Part shown: in pieces, positions 10,315 through 22,600 of the stretch
How positions within the stretch are numbered: the first letter of the stretch is position 1
How the letters are laid out: each line of letters begins with the position of its first letter
DNA from: Nautilus pompilius
Taxonomy: Eukaryota > Mollusca > Cephalopoda > Nautilida > Nautilidae
Assembly: GCA_018389105.1 (NCBI GenBank)
Contig: JACATO010000591.1
Location: forward strand, 668,501-732,500
Reading direction: 5' to 3'
Length of the DNA stretch: 64,000 bases
The notes under the pieces: model-generated
What the model was told of the DNA's origin: nothing
The model's input: only the letters and a program-made list of their open reading frames with translations
Databases searched by the model: none
Translations under genes and position numbers: made by a program

Positions 10315-13127
10315 CAGGGGTGCACAACATACGGCCTGCAGGCCAGATCAGCCCACCAACACACTATCCAGCCCACCAATGAATGTACGAAAATGAAAAA
10401 ATTTTAAAATAAATATAGCAGCCATGTCTAATTCAATTAGATAAATTAGTTAAATGTGATACATTGTCACCTAGTGGTGGTTTTCCTATGTTTTAATCGT
10501 CATTACATTTCTGCAGCTCATATTTTTGTCATCTTAAATGGTTGTGTAACTTGCAGACCTTGATGAAGGTAACTATCTACCGGGTCATATGCCTGACAGC
10601 GCTGAGTGCTGGACCCTGTACTGTCAACATCGGCGATGCCTTAAGGAGTTTCTCATTTCTTGCTGGCATCACCTTTGGGGGGGGGGGAATCACATGCCCC
10701 ATGAGGAAATCCTCTGGTGGACCAACACATCCAGTGTGGGGACCATAATTGTCAGGAAGAAACCTTGATGTTATGAACCTAACCGCAGTTGAATACTGTA
10801 TGGAACTACTTCCCATCCCCAAGTGTCAATGGCCCTTGCTTACTGGCATTTACTTGCTATCTGTCGAGTACTATTGTTGCAGTAATGACTCGTGCTTGCA
10901 TCACATGCCACCGTGGACAGGGGCTGGCAGTCAAACTGTGACTGCCAGTGTGGCTGATGCAATCGAGGTCGTATTGCCATTGTCTAACGCTGTTTGGGTG
11001 GGTCGCCTTGGAAAACACGGAACTGCCACACGCCCCACCTCATGGGCAGGTGGTCAGCAAAAGGTACTTGCGTAGACAGTGACCCAAGAGCTGGACGCGC
11101 ACCAGTTCGGCTCCATTCCCTACATAAGCTAGGTGCCAACAACCTGAATAGGCAAACGTTATTTCTCCACGTACTAACATGTCTCTGTCAAAACCAAGTG
11201 TGAGTAAAACAAGAAAGGTTGATCATGAGCCCAGGAAATTTAATCCAGAATGGACACCCAAGTACTTTTTTTCCAAATCAAGTGCTGGCACTTTCACGTG
11301 CCTAGAGTGTTTGGAATGTGTAGCAGTGGCAAAAGAATATAATTTATGAAGACATTACAAAACAAAACACCCAAAACTTAGTGATCTACAAGGTGAGAAA
11401 AGAACGCAAAAGTTAGAAGTCTTTAAAAAGCAACTGGTGTCAACAAAGTGTGTTTTAAAAGAGAAGAAAGGAGTCGGAGGCAGCTATCATTGCCAGCTAC
11501 AGGATTGCTAAATTTATCGCAAAATCTGCCCATCCCTTCATTGACGGTGAGTCTGTGAAAGACTGTATGATGGAGATATGTGATGTACTTTGCCCGAAGG
11601 CCAAAGATGTTTTTAACGACACTAGTCTTTCAAGAACAAGCATTCAGCAACACATTTTTGACATAGTCAATAATTCATACGATCAGTTACCAAGCAAAAT
11701 GAATCACATCACGTATTTTTCTGCTACTTTGGATGAGAGCACAGACAAGACCGATACAGCACAGCAAGAACTTGCATCACTAGTGCCCTTGCATTGCAGA
11801 ACAACTGGGTCTGAAATTTTCAGTGCCTTCAAAAAAAACAGTCAGGACCTAAATTTACCATGGACTAAGTTAGTAGCTGTGACAGTCAATGGTGCTCCCG
11901 CCATGATCGGTGAGACGAATGGCTTCATCAGATGTCTGAAGAGGCATAGGACTGGATCTCACAGCACAACTAAAAGATTACCACTGCATAATTCACCAGG
12001 AGGCATTGTGTGGAAAACATTAAAATTTAAAGATATAATGGACTTTTTTATATCTGTTGTTAATTTTTGTCCGTGCAGGATCACTAAATCACAGAATTCC
12101 AGTCTTTTCTGAATGATGTCAGTGCAGCTTATGGGGATGTTCTCTGTCACACACAAGTGAGGTGGTTGAGCAATGGTAATGTTTTGAAACGATTTTTTGC
12201 TCTGTGAAATGAAATCAAGCTGTTTTTACAGCAGAGAGGAAAGGATACATCAGTCATGGAGGATGCTGACTGGATTGCTGATTTTGCCTTTTTGACATAC
12301 CTCACTGGATGCTTGAATGATCTCAACCTGAAACTGCAGGGGAGAGAGAAAATGATTTGTGACTTATTTGAGGCAGTCTGTGCATTTGAAATGAAACTGA
12401 AACATTTTGCAACCTATTTAAAGAAAGGAAATCTGACACACTTTCCAGCATGCCAAGACACTTTTGCTCAAGCATTACAACTGGGGCCGTCACAGCTGTG
12501 TGCTTAATGACCTGCAGCATGCGTTCACCATCAGATTTGGGCAGTTCAGGAACGAACAGGCTGCGTCCAGACTACTTGCAGATCCATTCTGTATGGATGC
12601 TGAAACTGTACCTGGTGATGTACAGCTGGAAGTAATTGAACTCCTGTGCTTTGCAGTGATGAGGAATAAGCACAGGGAGATGCCACTCCTACAATTCTAT
12701 CACGGCCTGGACCGGAATCTATTTCCAAATATTACTGCGAATGCACAGAAATGGATCTCACTGTTTGGAAGCACTTACATATGTGAACAAGTGTTTTCCT
12801 TAATGAAGATGACCAAGTCTCCCCTGTGAACAAGACTAACAGAGGATACCTGCAGGCAGTGCTCAGAGTTGCGACCACCTCATTGGAGCCCAACATGAAC
12901 CAGTTGGTATCAGAGAAGCACTGCAATGTCTCCCACTGACCATGACCTTTTTTTCTGTAACTGAAATCCATGTAAGTAGAATAATTCTACGTAACAAAAT
13001 GATCTGAGTAAGTCTATAAAAAAATTTCATGTTATAAAGTATAGAGATGGATGCTGAACTTTTGTAGCCCGCTGGTGGAGGTGTCATGTGAAAGTGGCCT
13101 GCGTTAAAAAGAAGTTGTGTACCCCTG
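10315..13127 (+). mobile_element. Dead hAT transposon with both terminal repeats
   Basis: The element starts CAGGGGTGCACAAC (10315) and ends GTTGTGTACCCCTG (13127). These are inverted repeats with one mismatch in 14, of the CAGGGG type seen in many hAT elements. The flanking octamers are ATCTATAT (10307-10314) and GTCTATAC (13128-13135), an imperfect 8-bp target duplication sharing TCTATA. The interior carries a broken transposase in plus orientation. The length, about 2.8 kb, is normal for an autonomous hAT. The divergence of the flanks and the many frame breaks indicate an old, inactive insertion. Confidence 0.85.
11179..12939 (+). pseudogene. hAT transposase pseudogene (GTF2IRD2/ZBED-like)
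   Basis: From an ATG at 11179 the translation gives an N-terminal basic region and a BED-type zinc finger remnant (CLECLEC, then HYKTKHPKL). The RNase-H-like core follows, with YFSATLDESTDKTDTAQ (first catalytic aspartate) and VTVNGAPAMIG. In the family the latter normally has Asp where this copy has Asn, so a catalytic residue is lost. The C-terminal dimerisation block is present (SLFGSTYICEQVFSLMKM near 12760-12815). There is an in-frame stop in the zinc finger, at least four frame shifts, and a deletion after DTAQ. The sequence style matches hAT transposases related to the domesticated GTF2IRD2 and ZBED proteins. No function remains. Confidence 0.8.
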
Positions 13128-13589
13128 GTCTATACCCTCATTAAAATAAAAGCAATGGTTCACATGATGATGGAACTCCAATTGCTACCATCCCAACAGG
13201 TAGCAGAACAGTTGGAGATAGCCTAGAATATCTTAAGCATATAAAAGCTGTAACAATGGCTAAAAAGAAAGCAGTTGAGCACAAAAAAAAAAAAAATGAA
13301 AGCAATGTTATTGCAAATGTCCAAGTTCTTTAAAGCCACTGAATACAGGAGATGTGGTACAGCGGTGATGTTTTTGGAGGTTTACAGTGATCAAACAAAT
13401 TTCCTCTCTTTGGACAAAGATAAGTTGCGTGATGCACAGGAAAAGAGCAATAAGGTAAATCCATTGCAACAAACAGAATGAGAAGGCAGAAACAGAACAG
13501 ACATCAGCATTCCCAATGGGGGGGAAGCTGTGATGAGACAAAAAAAAAGCAATACAGTAGTAATTTGTTTTTGAAAAAGCAGCTAGACA

Positions 13590-13790
13590 GCCAGGGATCA
13601 GAGTTTGTTTGGCAAATTTCCCTAGTGTAGTTTCCTCCCACGTCTAAAAGTGAAGAGCTCTAGTAAGGTTTTCCTTGCTGAACTCAAAAAGGCTAGGGCC
13701 CTTCATATCATGGGATACATAATGCACTGACAGATAAACATGCACTCTCACCACAGTTGTCTTTGATGCAGAGAGGTTACCTCCCTTGCC
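13590..13790 (+). repeat. SINE, 3' part, plus strand
   Basis: Shares the core TTTCCTCCCACGTCTAAAAG and the following AGCTCTAGTAAGG with other copies in the window. The tRNA-like head is lost or too diverged to see. Confidence 0.6.
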
Positions 13791-15271
13791 ACAACGTGTG
13801 ACAACAGCAGCGAATTAAAAAAAATGATGATTTAACAATCTAAGAAGTTGGCCATGCAATACTTTTCCTGCTGGTGGATTTGTTGTTATACTAGGAAACA
13901 TCCTAGAGACAAACAGACTGTAAATAATAGTAGTCAGTTTGCCAAAGCTGCTTGCTGTTTTCAGACACAGCAAATATATTAGGAAAGTTCTGTGAATATT
14001 TCTGTTTTCATATGATAATCTCACTGTTTACTGAAGCATGGAAATTGCTGCCAAATAAACAGAGCCAGACTTTCAGAACTGACTCTCTTTTGTTTTTTTC
14101 ATATAATCCAAATTTTAGTGATAATATTTAGTTAGTACTGACTACTATTATTTAGCCTTAGTATCAGCATTCACACACGAGCATGGCAGAAACTAAACTT
14201 CTGTATGTAGTAGATGTTGGTTTTCCACTCTGCTTTCTCAAGCAATTAGGACTGTCAAGCCACTCTAACTCGAGATGCCTGAAGGAATTAACTGAAACTG
14301 CTGAGACAGCATCTTACTGGACATGGGCCAAGAGAAATGGTCCTAGCGGTTACCCATGAGTTGTGGGCCTGACTTTGGCAAAGTGTCCAAACTCCACCCA
14401 CCCGAATTATCAAACAAGACATCACCAAGAAAGATCACTCAGTAGCAAGGGGACAACAGCATCCGAAAAGTGTAAGTTAAAACCTGAAATACTTGCTGGA
14501 ATGGAAAGAGGTTCTATTCCTCTGAAGACCACTTGTTTGTTTGTTTCTCATGAATTTCCTACTCATTTTTTGACACTGATAGTTTTTAACTGACTTGTTG
14601 GTTATTTTTTCTTTAGTGCACAGTTTGATTTATATCTTCCCACAGCCAATTAATTGGGTTTAGATCTGGAAAGTGTGCAGGCCTTTCCACAGTTTGAGCT
14701 AAGCTTGGGATCATTTTCCTGTTGAGAAATATAATTACATTCTCTTTATTCATCAGGAGATATGAACTTGTTCTGGAGGTAGCTTATATATAATCCTTCT
14801 AGTTACTCCACCATGCAAGCTATTTCTTACTATCTGTCTGTCTGTTTCCTCACATGAATGACCGTTTCTAGGCTTATTCATTCTGAAATTCACTTACACT
14901 AGTAATTGTAGCGTTGAACTTGTCTTTCTAAAAATCTGTTTGATTTTCAGAGTTTACATCTGCTGTTCATATCTCAGATTGACTTTGAACTCCTCAGTTT
15001 TTGTGTTGGAGATTCAATAAACCTCCAGCTTTGGCAAAAAATCAATCGTGCTTGAGATGGTTCAATACATTTGGGATTCTAAGAAAATGCAATAAACCTG
15101 TGCATATAAAACAGAATGCATTGTATCAGTTTAAACTGCCGCCCAGGTGTTTGTTGGAGCCCCAAAAAAGACAATCTGCTGAAAATAACACCCAGAGATT
15201 GGCAACAGTTGATGCATGGCTATGCAGAAACTATATGGCAATGTCTTCAAAATGAGTAAGACTGACTGAGC

Positions 15272-15460
15272 ATAGGGTGTGCAGTGGTTAGACCATTTGA
15301 CCAACCGCCATTTAAATCATAGCTCAGTTTTGCATACCTCCTTAATCAAATCCTTCCTCTAACAGCTGAAAACTAAGAGTTCTAGTCGAGATCTCACCAC
15401 CAAAGTTGGAATTTCTTGCAGAGTTTGTCTTCAAAGTAGAGACTGGTGTATGACAACATC
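15272..15460 (+). repeat. tRNA-derived SINE, plus strand
   Basis: Has a tRNA-like A-box head (GTGCAGTGGTTAGACC) followed by a degenerate B box. The shared AAGAGTTCTAGT core and the downstream GTAGAGACTGG-like tail match the longer copy at 21617. Diverged, and not a functional tRNA gene. Confidence 0.6.
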
Positions 15461-15652
15461 GGACATACTAAATGTAATAATAGAATGAAAAAGGAAAAAC
15501 GTCAAAACATTATCAAAGCAATTTTATTGTTGTTTTACTAGTTTCTCTGGGAGAGAAAATACAAATTACAACACACTATCTGAAAAGTGAAATGTTCTGA
15601 GGGAAGATAATAAAAATAAAGAATGAGTGGATAAGCACCGCACTTGGCTTTA

Positions 15653-16855
15653 TTAGGTGGTTATGAAAGTTTTGTTGGTTTTTATATTATGCTAATTTGG
15701 CGTTCGTTATTCTCATGCTTGTGAAGGTGTATGTAGATAAGTTGATACAGTTTGTAGCTACCTTTTTAAAAATCATAAAATGGATATCTGCTTCAGGGTT
15801 CTTAGTGAAGCATGGATGGAAAAGTTTTTCATGCCATTTTGCTTCATGAGTTCAAACCAGGCCACAAAGCGAGCAAGACAACTTGTAACATTAAGCAAGA
15901 ATGGGGTGAGGACACAGCAAATGAGTGCGCAGTACAATGGTGGTTTGCAGAGTTTTGATCAGGAGATGTGAGCCTAGAAGGAATGTATCAGACGTCCTTC
16001 CAACTGTGATGACTACCGTCTGAGAGCCTCAGTTGAAGCTGATCCAAAAAAGTGAGAAATTGCTGGAGAGCTTGACGTAAGCACTGCAACTGTTTCCCAG
16101 CATCTTGACGCATTCATCCAGGAGAAAGAGCTTGACAAGTGGGTGCCTCATGAGTTGAATAAACAAAAAAATCGTTGATTGGAGATCTGCTCTTCGCTTG
16201 TCATAAGAAACAAAAATGGCCCATTTCTAAACATATCATTACATGATGAAAAATGGATCCTTTATGACAAATACAAACAATCAGCACAGTGGCTCAACAG
16301 AGATGCCTAACCACATTCCAAAACACAGCATCCATCCAAAGAAGGTCATGGTCACTGTCTGGTAGACTGCAAATGGTGTCATCCACTATAACTTCCAGCA
16401 ACCTGATGAAACCATCACAGCTGAAAGGTACTGTCACGAATTAAACGTTTATTAGAAACTCTCCCAACGACAGCCAGCATTGGTGAATCGAAGAGACCCA
16501 ATCCTGCTCCATGACATTGCTCATCCTCATGTTGCAAAAGTGGCTCTTCAGAAACTGAACATGTGGGGGTATGAAGTTCTCAAACTTCCAGCCTATTCAC
16601 CAGACCTTTCTCCCACAAACTACCACCTTCTCAAACATCTCGACAGCTTTCTCCGTATTAAATCTTTCTCCAACCAAGCAGCAACTGAAACTGCCTTCAA
16701 ATGGTTTATCAACTCCAGAAATCCAGATTTTATTCATGTGTGTATTGATTGTGATGGAACTTACTTTGATTAATGGACTTCACATTCAGCATCGATACGA
16801 AGTGTCATTGTTGCAGTTAAAAAAAAAAACTGACAAAACTTTGGTAACAACCTAA
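15653..16855 (+). mobile_element. Dead mariner element with both terminal repeats
   Basis: Starts TTAGGTGGTTATGAAAG and ends with the complement of TTAGGTTGTTACCAAAG. These are terminal inverted repeats about 30 bp long with a few mismatches. TA dinucleotides flank both ends (15651-15652 and 16856-16857). The 1203-bp length fits a full mariner. The internal transposase is broken. Confidence 0.88.
15780..16773 (+). pseudogene. Mariner transposase pseudogene (SETMAR-like)
   Basis: Frames in order match the mariner transposase whose domesticated relative is fused in SETMAR. They include an N-terminal HTH part, ELDVSTATVSQHL, the linker motif LDKWVPHELN, the first catalytic segment HDEKWILYDKYKQSAQW, then ILLHDIAHPHVAKVALQKLN and YSPDLSPTNYHLLKHLD. 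The catalytic aspartates are largely still readable. Several frameshifts and stops (for example after HELNKQKNR and in the 16000-16440 stretch) prevent expression. Confidence 0.85.
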
Positions 16856-16857
16856 TA

Positions 16858-18050
16858 GTTTTGTCACCAGATCTAACTTCAATGAGTTGTTTTTCACTAT
16901 CAATGCAGACTTTGCCATGGTAGTGCTGTCCTAGCTTATCAGCCTCTGAATCCTGGAACCTCCAATTCATTTTCTGAATCAAAATCCATATTTCACATGT
17001 ATCTGTGTTATCCAAGAGCATTGGATATGACTTATTTTCTGATGCATTTAGAGAAATTTTTAAGACAAGGAATTTGATGCATCTTTGAGCAACCAAAGGA
17101 GGGAGTGAGGCTTTGGCTTTCTCATGTGCCTACCCTTTCTATACATGTGCTGTCCATTTACTATTTAGTCGTCTCGTTTATCTGGCCAGTTCCAGGATAC
17201 TACATCCTGTTTTACTGAGCTAGTGCAATCATCCAGAATCATTGCAGTCTGATTTGTAGCTATTGTGCACCCAAAAGGAGTCCCAAATAAGAACTTTTAT
17301 TGAGCATGGCAACCCTCTCACAATTCAGCCAACCATTTTGGTTCATTCTGACTAAAACTCCTGCAGGAAATGACAAAGTAGATAATTCTCATTTCCTTTT
17401 CAAAAGAATAAGGGGTGGATATGTCACTTTCTTTTTGAAGCCTTGTATTAATTAAGATTGTATCACCCTTGGAAAAAAACCCATTGCATTACCCAGAATT
17501 ACCTCGTCCATGTTTCTAATAATGGCTATGAAGTACTTAGAGGAGTTGTAGTAGAAAAATTTAATATTGTAAAAGCACATCAAGTGATGATGACAACCAC
17601 TGCATGTGTCACCTAACTACTGAGCATCAAGTGATCTGAGGCGACAGTCACATGTCCAAACAAGGAGCGTTTCCAAAGTATTACCAAAAAAAAGGACATA
17701 TCCTAAGAACACTATAGAGACACAATGTAAGTAATAGGGAGAATAAAAATAAACAATCTGCTGGGGTACAAATACTTCATCAGTGAAAATGACATTGAAG
17801 TAGGCTAAAATGATTCAAATTGAAATGGCTGATTTTCATTTAGAATCTGTAAATTAACTGGTCAAGGATCACCATGTCTACAAAGTAAATTTTTCAATAA
17901 ACTATATTAGTGCTGAAGTACTCGTTAAAAAATAAAAAGAAGACTACATTCACTAAAGATATTTACAAATGCAGAAAAATTGGCATATTTTGATAGCTGA
18001 AGTGGAAGATGGGCATTGACTGTAGCACGTCTGGCAATTAGAATCAATAC
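16858..18050. other. Intergenic DNA, no gene seen
   Basis: AT-rich sequence without recognised features between the mariner and the next Tc1 relic. The part after about 17600 may belong to the left end of that relic. Confidence 0.4.
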
Positions 18051-18059
18051 AGTACAAAT

Positions 18060-18790
18060 TTGCTGCTGCTTTTCATATCCATCAACCCTTCCCTACTAAA
18101 AACATCCAGCAAAGAGATGAAGCATGATTTGGCAGAATCCTCAGGGGTAATGCTTCATGATTCTATAGTACCAAGAACTTTGGGATGAAGCAGAGTTAAA
18201 AGATGGATGGCAATCAAGAAATCCTTTTTACATCATATAGAGAATAAGGCTAAGCAAATAACATATGCCACCAACACCAAAACTGGACTCAAGAATGCTG
18301 GAACAAAGCCCTTTGGTCAAATGAATCTAAGTTTGAAATTTCTGGGTCTAAGTAAATGTAAGATGTAAGAAGAATAGGAGACCAGCATAGAGAAATGTCT
18401 GCAGCCTGGTGGAGCATGGTGGAGGTGTATCTTGGCCATGGGTGTTGAAGATTTAGTAAGAATAGAAGGAAATATGAATGCAGCCAGATACAAGCAGATT
18501 CTTATTCACCATGCTATTCCTTCAGTATTCAGATGTATTCACATTTCAACATGAAAACAGAAACAAATGGTCAAAGTTGTCAAAACAGAGTGGCATCCAC
18601 AAAAAGCCTTGACCATAATATTACTAACATTAAATACTGAACAGCAGCCAAAAACTAAGGATGAACTCTGGTTGGTGCTTCTAGATACATGGAACAACAC
18701 TGTAGCTGATATTATTTCAAAATTAGTCTCCCAAGGCATAGTTAGAAAGTCATGAAAGAAAAAGGTGGCTGCACTAAATATTAGTAAACA
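18060..18790 (+). pseudogene. Tc1-like transposase relic
   Basis: Plus-strand frames match Tc1 transposase in order. There is an HTH-linker region ending with SRVKRWMAIKKSFL, then TKPFGQMNLSLKFLG (family pattern: W-SDESKFEIFG), then a glycine-rich segment GGAWWRCILAMGVEDLVRI, then YKQILIHHAIPS, and a C-terminal part KTKDELWLVLLDTWNN. The first catalytic aspartate motif is destroyed and several frames must be combined. No terminal repeats were confirmed. Confidence 0.72.
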
Positions 18791-19403
18791 ATTTTTATTT
18801 CATCATTTTCATTGTATCTGCTGTAAAATATTCATTTATTAAATTGTATGTCTCATCAGTTTGTTTTATTTCTTTCTACAGCTGAATGTATGAATAAAAA
18901 TATAGATTACATAAGACTTTTGCACAGTACCTCATATAGTAAACTATTTACTCTTCAGTACTTATTTTAAATCTTGAACTCCGACTTACATAGCAAACAA
19001 TATTTTCTTTGATTAAAATTGGTTTGAGAAGCCAATATATCATAAAAGTTTGTCGTCGTCATATAGTCTCATGACTGTATTGATAATGGGGCACATCCAA
19101 CATTTCTCAAGGTGCATGACATTTAATAAAATTGTTTTTTTTTCTAATTTTAAAATGGTTGACTTAATTAAGAGATCAATTAAAATAAACTAAATAAAAT
19201 CAAAATTCAATTGCTCAACATAGAGTATTGAATCATAAATTTTTTTAAATCTCGTAGTAGCAACTGGATCTATAAAAACACCTTAAAAACGAGTTACATT
19301 TCTCATAGACGTTTGTAATTCCTAACTAAGAAAGAAAGCTTACACTCTTCAGTAATCAGTTCATTTATAATAAATACTCTTTATAAAGGAGCATAATCAA
19401 AAT

Positions 19404-19409
19404 TTTATT
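19404..19409 (-). terminator. Poly(A) signal of PRMT7
   Basis: On the minus strand AATAAA begins 27 bases after the PRMT7 stop codon. This predicts a very short 3' UTR; other AT-rich signals further downstream could also be used. Confidence 0.5.
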
Positions 19410-19435
19410 AATATGTTTTACTGCATCTATTGCCT

Positions 19436-19673
19436 TTATAAAATAAAATTCATTTCAAAGTGTCCACTGTTCGGTTCAGAATTCACATTGATTCTGAACT
19501 CCGATTGGGCTGCGACACTCACTACCTTTCTAAATAAATGTACTCCCTGTCTTGTGTGAAAGTCCCAGGTTACATATTCATCAGAGGAATGGTATGAAGT
19601 AGGTCCTGTGCTGATCACAGATTCACCAAACTTGAAATCCACCCACAGTGCCACACCATTGCATATGCCGTCC
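19436..19673 (-). CDS. PRMT7: PRMT7 coding exon 14 and stop
   Basis: Encodes the C-terminal barrel ([20 protein letters not shown] onward) and ends FEMNFIL-stop at 19436. Acceptor TTCATCACAG joins in phase. The end is shorter and more diverged than in vertebrates. Confidence 0.94.
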
Positions 19674-22600
19674 CTGTGATGAAATAAAGAGTAAAAGTCA
19701 GTTAAACATATCAGAGTTTTAAATAGCTTATGTAAAACACACCTAGAAAACAAGATGGGAGGATCATTCTGTCAACTGCTGTGATTTTAGATGCATACAA
19801 GTCTCTCCATTAATTCCGAATACACCTAGGGGCGGGGGGATGAGTATAATACAGTGTGTGGCAAAACAAAGAACAACATCCAGCCTTCAAACTCACCTTA
19901 ATCTATCCATTATACTGGTTAAGGGACCATAGTACCCTGAAATTTCGGACCAGTGATTCCTGAGCTTAAACCCACTCATAGGGGTCTGGGTGTAATATCA
20001 TTCAAAGCAAATTAAACTGAGGAAACAAGGAAAAATGTTTTACAGTAATTCGTTGTTTGGCTCATTTATAAAAAAAGAAAGTGTTATGCTTTTCCTAGGA
20101 CAGGGTGCAGATGCTGCATATTTCAGATCTTTGGTAAAAATAACTATGAGAAGCCTCAGCATGTTTTCAGCAGGGTAACCTATAGACGAGGAAGCCTCTT
20201 GCATGCTGTGTGGTAGAGATATCAGCGTTATTACCTCCATCAACCATCCAAAACAGTGTCTCTGGTCCCATCCATGTTTCAGATGCTGAGACCTTCTAAT
20301 CTCAGCTTTACTTACATGACTTCATAATGGAAGATTATTTAAATTTCTCTCGTCGTTTTTCTATCAAACCGAGTCAATTCATTAAACAGATTTTATGATT
20401 TTCAGATTATTGACCTTAATGTGACTAGGTTTCATTTTGAGAATTGTGCATGAGTTTACAGTGGTAGCATACTAGGATATGTTTGGTAAATATTTACCAT
20501 CAAGGTAAAAGTGTTTTGGAATCCAAAATCTTTGAGAGAACTTCTAAGGACCATGCTTCGCATTTGATTTATATTGTTTCTCGATCGTTTCATTCCCGTG
20601 TTCCACAGAATTTTACCTAGGTTGGACTTTTATCTGATTGCCATAACTTGTGTTTGATTTTCCTTTAAGACACTACTCCGGTTCCAGATATACAAGCAAG
20701 CAGAGTAGGCCTGTTAAAACAGTTGTGTATATTTTTATCAGCATTTCATTATTAAAGAATGTTATTATCTTTAATTTATTTTGATATTGTATAATGTAGT
20801 TTAGCTTAGAAAAGAAGATATAACAAGTCAGCTTTCTGATTGTAGAGGTAAAAGAAATATTTTTGAGAGAAACTGAAAAAAGTGCTCTACAATCTTTAAT
20901 AATGTGGTAGTATATCTTTTAAAACCAAAATAAGGCAACTGCTGCCATCGGAACTGGGTACAAGACCAAAGATTGAATTAGTTTACCTGAGAATATGGCC
21001 AAGTCACAAAACAACACTGGGAAACCTGTTAAGGTCTTAAGTTTATTGTCTTTTGCATATTTCATTTATTTACATTTATTTAGTCAGAAATGTATTTTAG
21101 ATTATACAGTAGTTCTGTAAAAAAATTTGTTTATGATGCCACACAAAATCAAATGTTCTACAGCTTCAGACCTATTTATCAAATGAAACTCAGCTGAAAT
21201 AGCATCACCATAATGGTATCCAGTTCATGTGAACATCCCTAGTATTCCTAAAATGGCTGTCATTGCACATTCCAGTCAACCATTTGAATATTCCTGGTAA
21301 AACAAACTATAAATTCTACAATTTCAGTTATTGAATTCTCATTTTTTTCAGAATAACTATAAAAATATATTATATATTTACTCAAAAGTAAAAATAAAAT
21401 TCAAACACATTTTTTTGTTTTTTTTCTAGTAAAATTGTGAATCTTCTAAATTTGTGATATTCACCATTTACCTGTGAAGTTGGACATTTACCAGACATAA
21501 AATTTGAACAGAACATTCTAAAGCATCAATTTCAATAATTTTACTTTCAGCTCATAGACAAATAGATTCAGGCCTTCACAAACAGCACAGACATTCTATA
21601 AACAGAAAACAGTTTTGTCAGGTGGCCCAATGGTTAGATTACTGGACTACCAAGACAGAGCCAAATTTCATTCCAATTTGAGGTCAGCTCAGTTTGCTGT
21701 ACCTCCCTGGCAAGGTCTCTTTTCCTTACCAGCTGATCACGTGGCCTTTCTCCAGACTGGCTCTCTGGTTTCCTCCCATATCTAAAAATGAATAGTTCTA
21801 GTAGGAATTTCCTTTGGCACCGGGCCCCATCATGACACAGGGTGGACAGTGCTGTATAGTAGATAACCACGTTTCTTCACCAAGATTTTTTCCAATGTAG
21901 AGGTTGGTACAACACAATGCGTTTTGTTACAGATCTGTATGCTGCTCCGTTGCTCTACCGTCCGAGATTATGAAGTGGCAATGACCTAGTCTCTTGCTCA
22001 AATGAATACCTTTAGAATTATATATATACAAACAAATCAATTAAAAAAGAAAAATTGTTCGAGCACTCCGTCTTGTCTGCAGTTACTCTTAAATAAATAA
22101 ATAAAGTGATAAAGTAAGAATCCTGCTTACCTTAAAACAGATATGCTTTTCTCTATTTTCTGTATCTGACTGGACATGTCAGCAGCAAAATCAAATGCCA
22201 TAAGTTGTGTAGGTTCAGAAAGAGATTTACCAGGGTATTCCCACAACGGGTGTGGTTGCACATTGCAGTCAACTCTATTCGAAGATTCCTGACAAAACAA
22301 ATTATAAATACAACACTTCTTCAATTATCAAATGTTCATTTGTTCAGAAAATAAAGTTTGCTTATTAATTTTTTTATCAGTGGTTCATAGATATAAACAG
22401 TGGACTGTGGGGCTCTCTCAAGCACCTTCTCAATTAACTATTTCTCAGACAAAGGTGAGCTTGTCGCCCCAGAGTAATGGGAGACACCCGCAAGTTTCCC
22501 AAACACCTAAGGAGATCCACACAAACAAGTAGAAACAACACATTATTGAAATAGTGGGACAACATATAATCACACGAAGAAAAGATCCGGAACAATTAAA

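Larger units (their letters stand above)
13128..15650. other. Intergenic DNA with unassigned fragments
   Basis: Contains a partial SINE (13590-13790) and short protein-like frames at 13275-13480 that I could not assign. One reads TVGDSLEYLKHIKAVTMAKK in a broken context, and may be an older element into which the hAT jumped. Otherwise nothing recognised. Confidence 0.4.

Noticed and set aside
21617-21700. tRNA gene
   Set aside because: Only A-box and B-box-like motifs occur, without a foldable cloverleaf, and the same sequence recurs with a SINE body.
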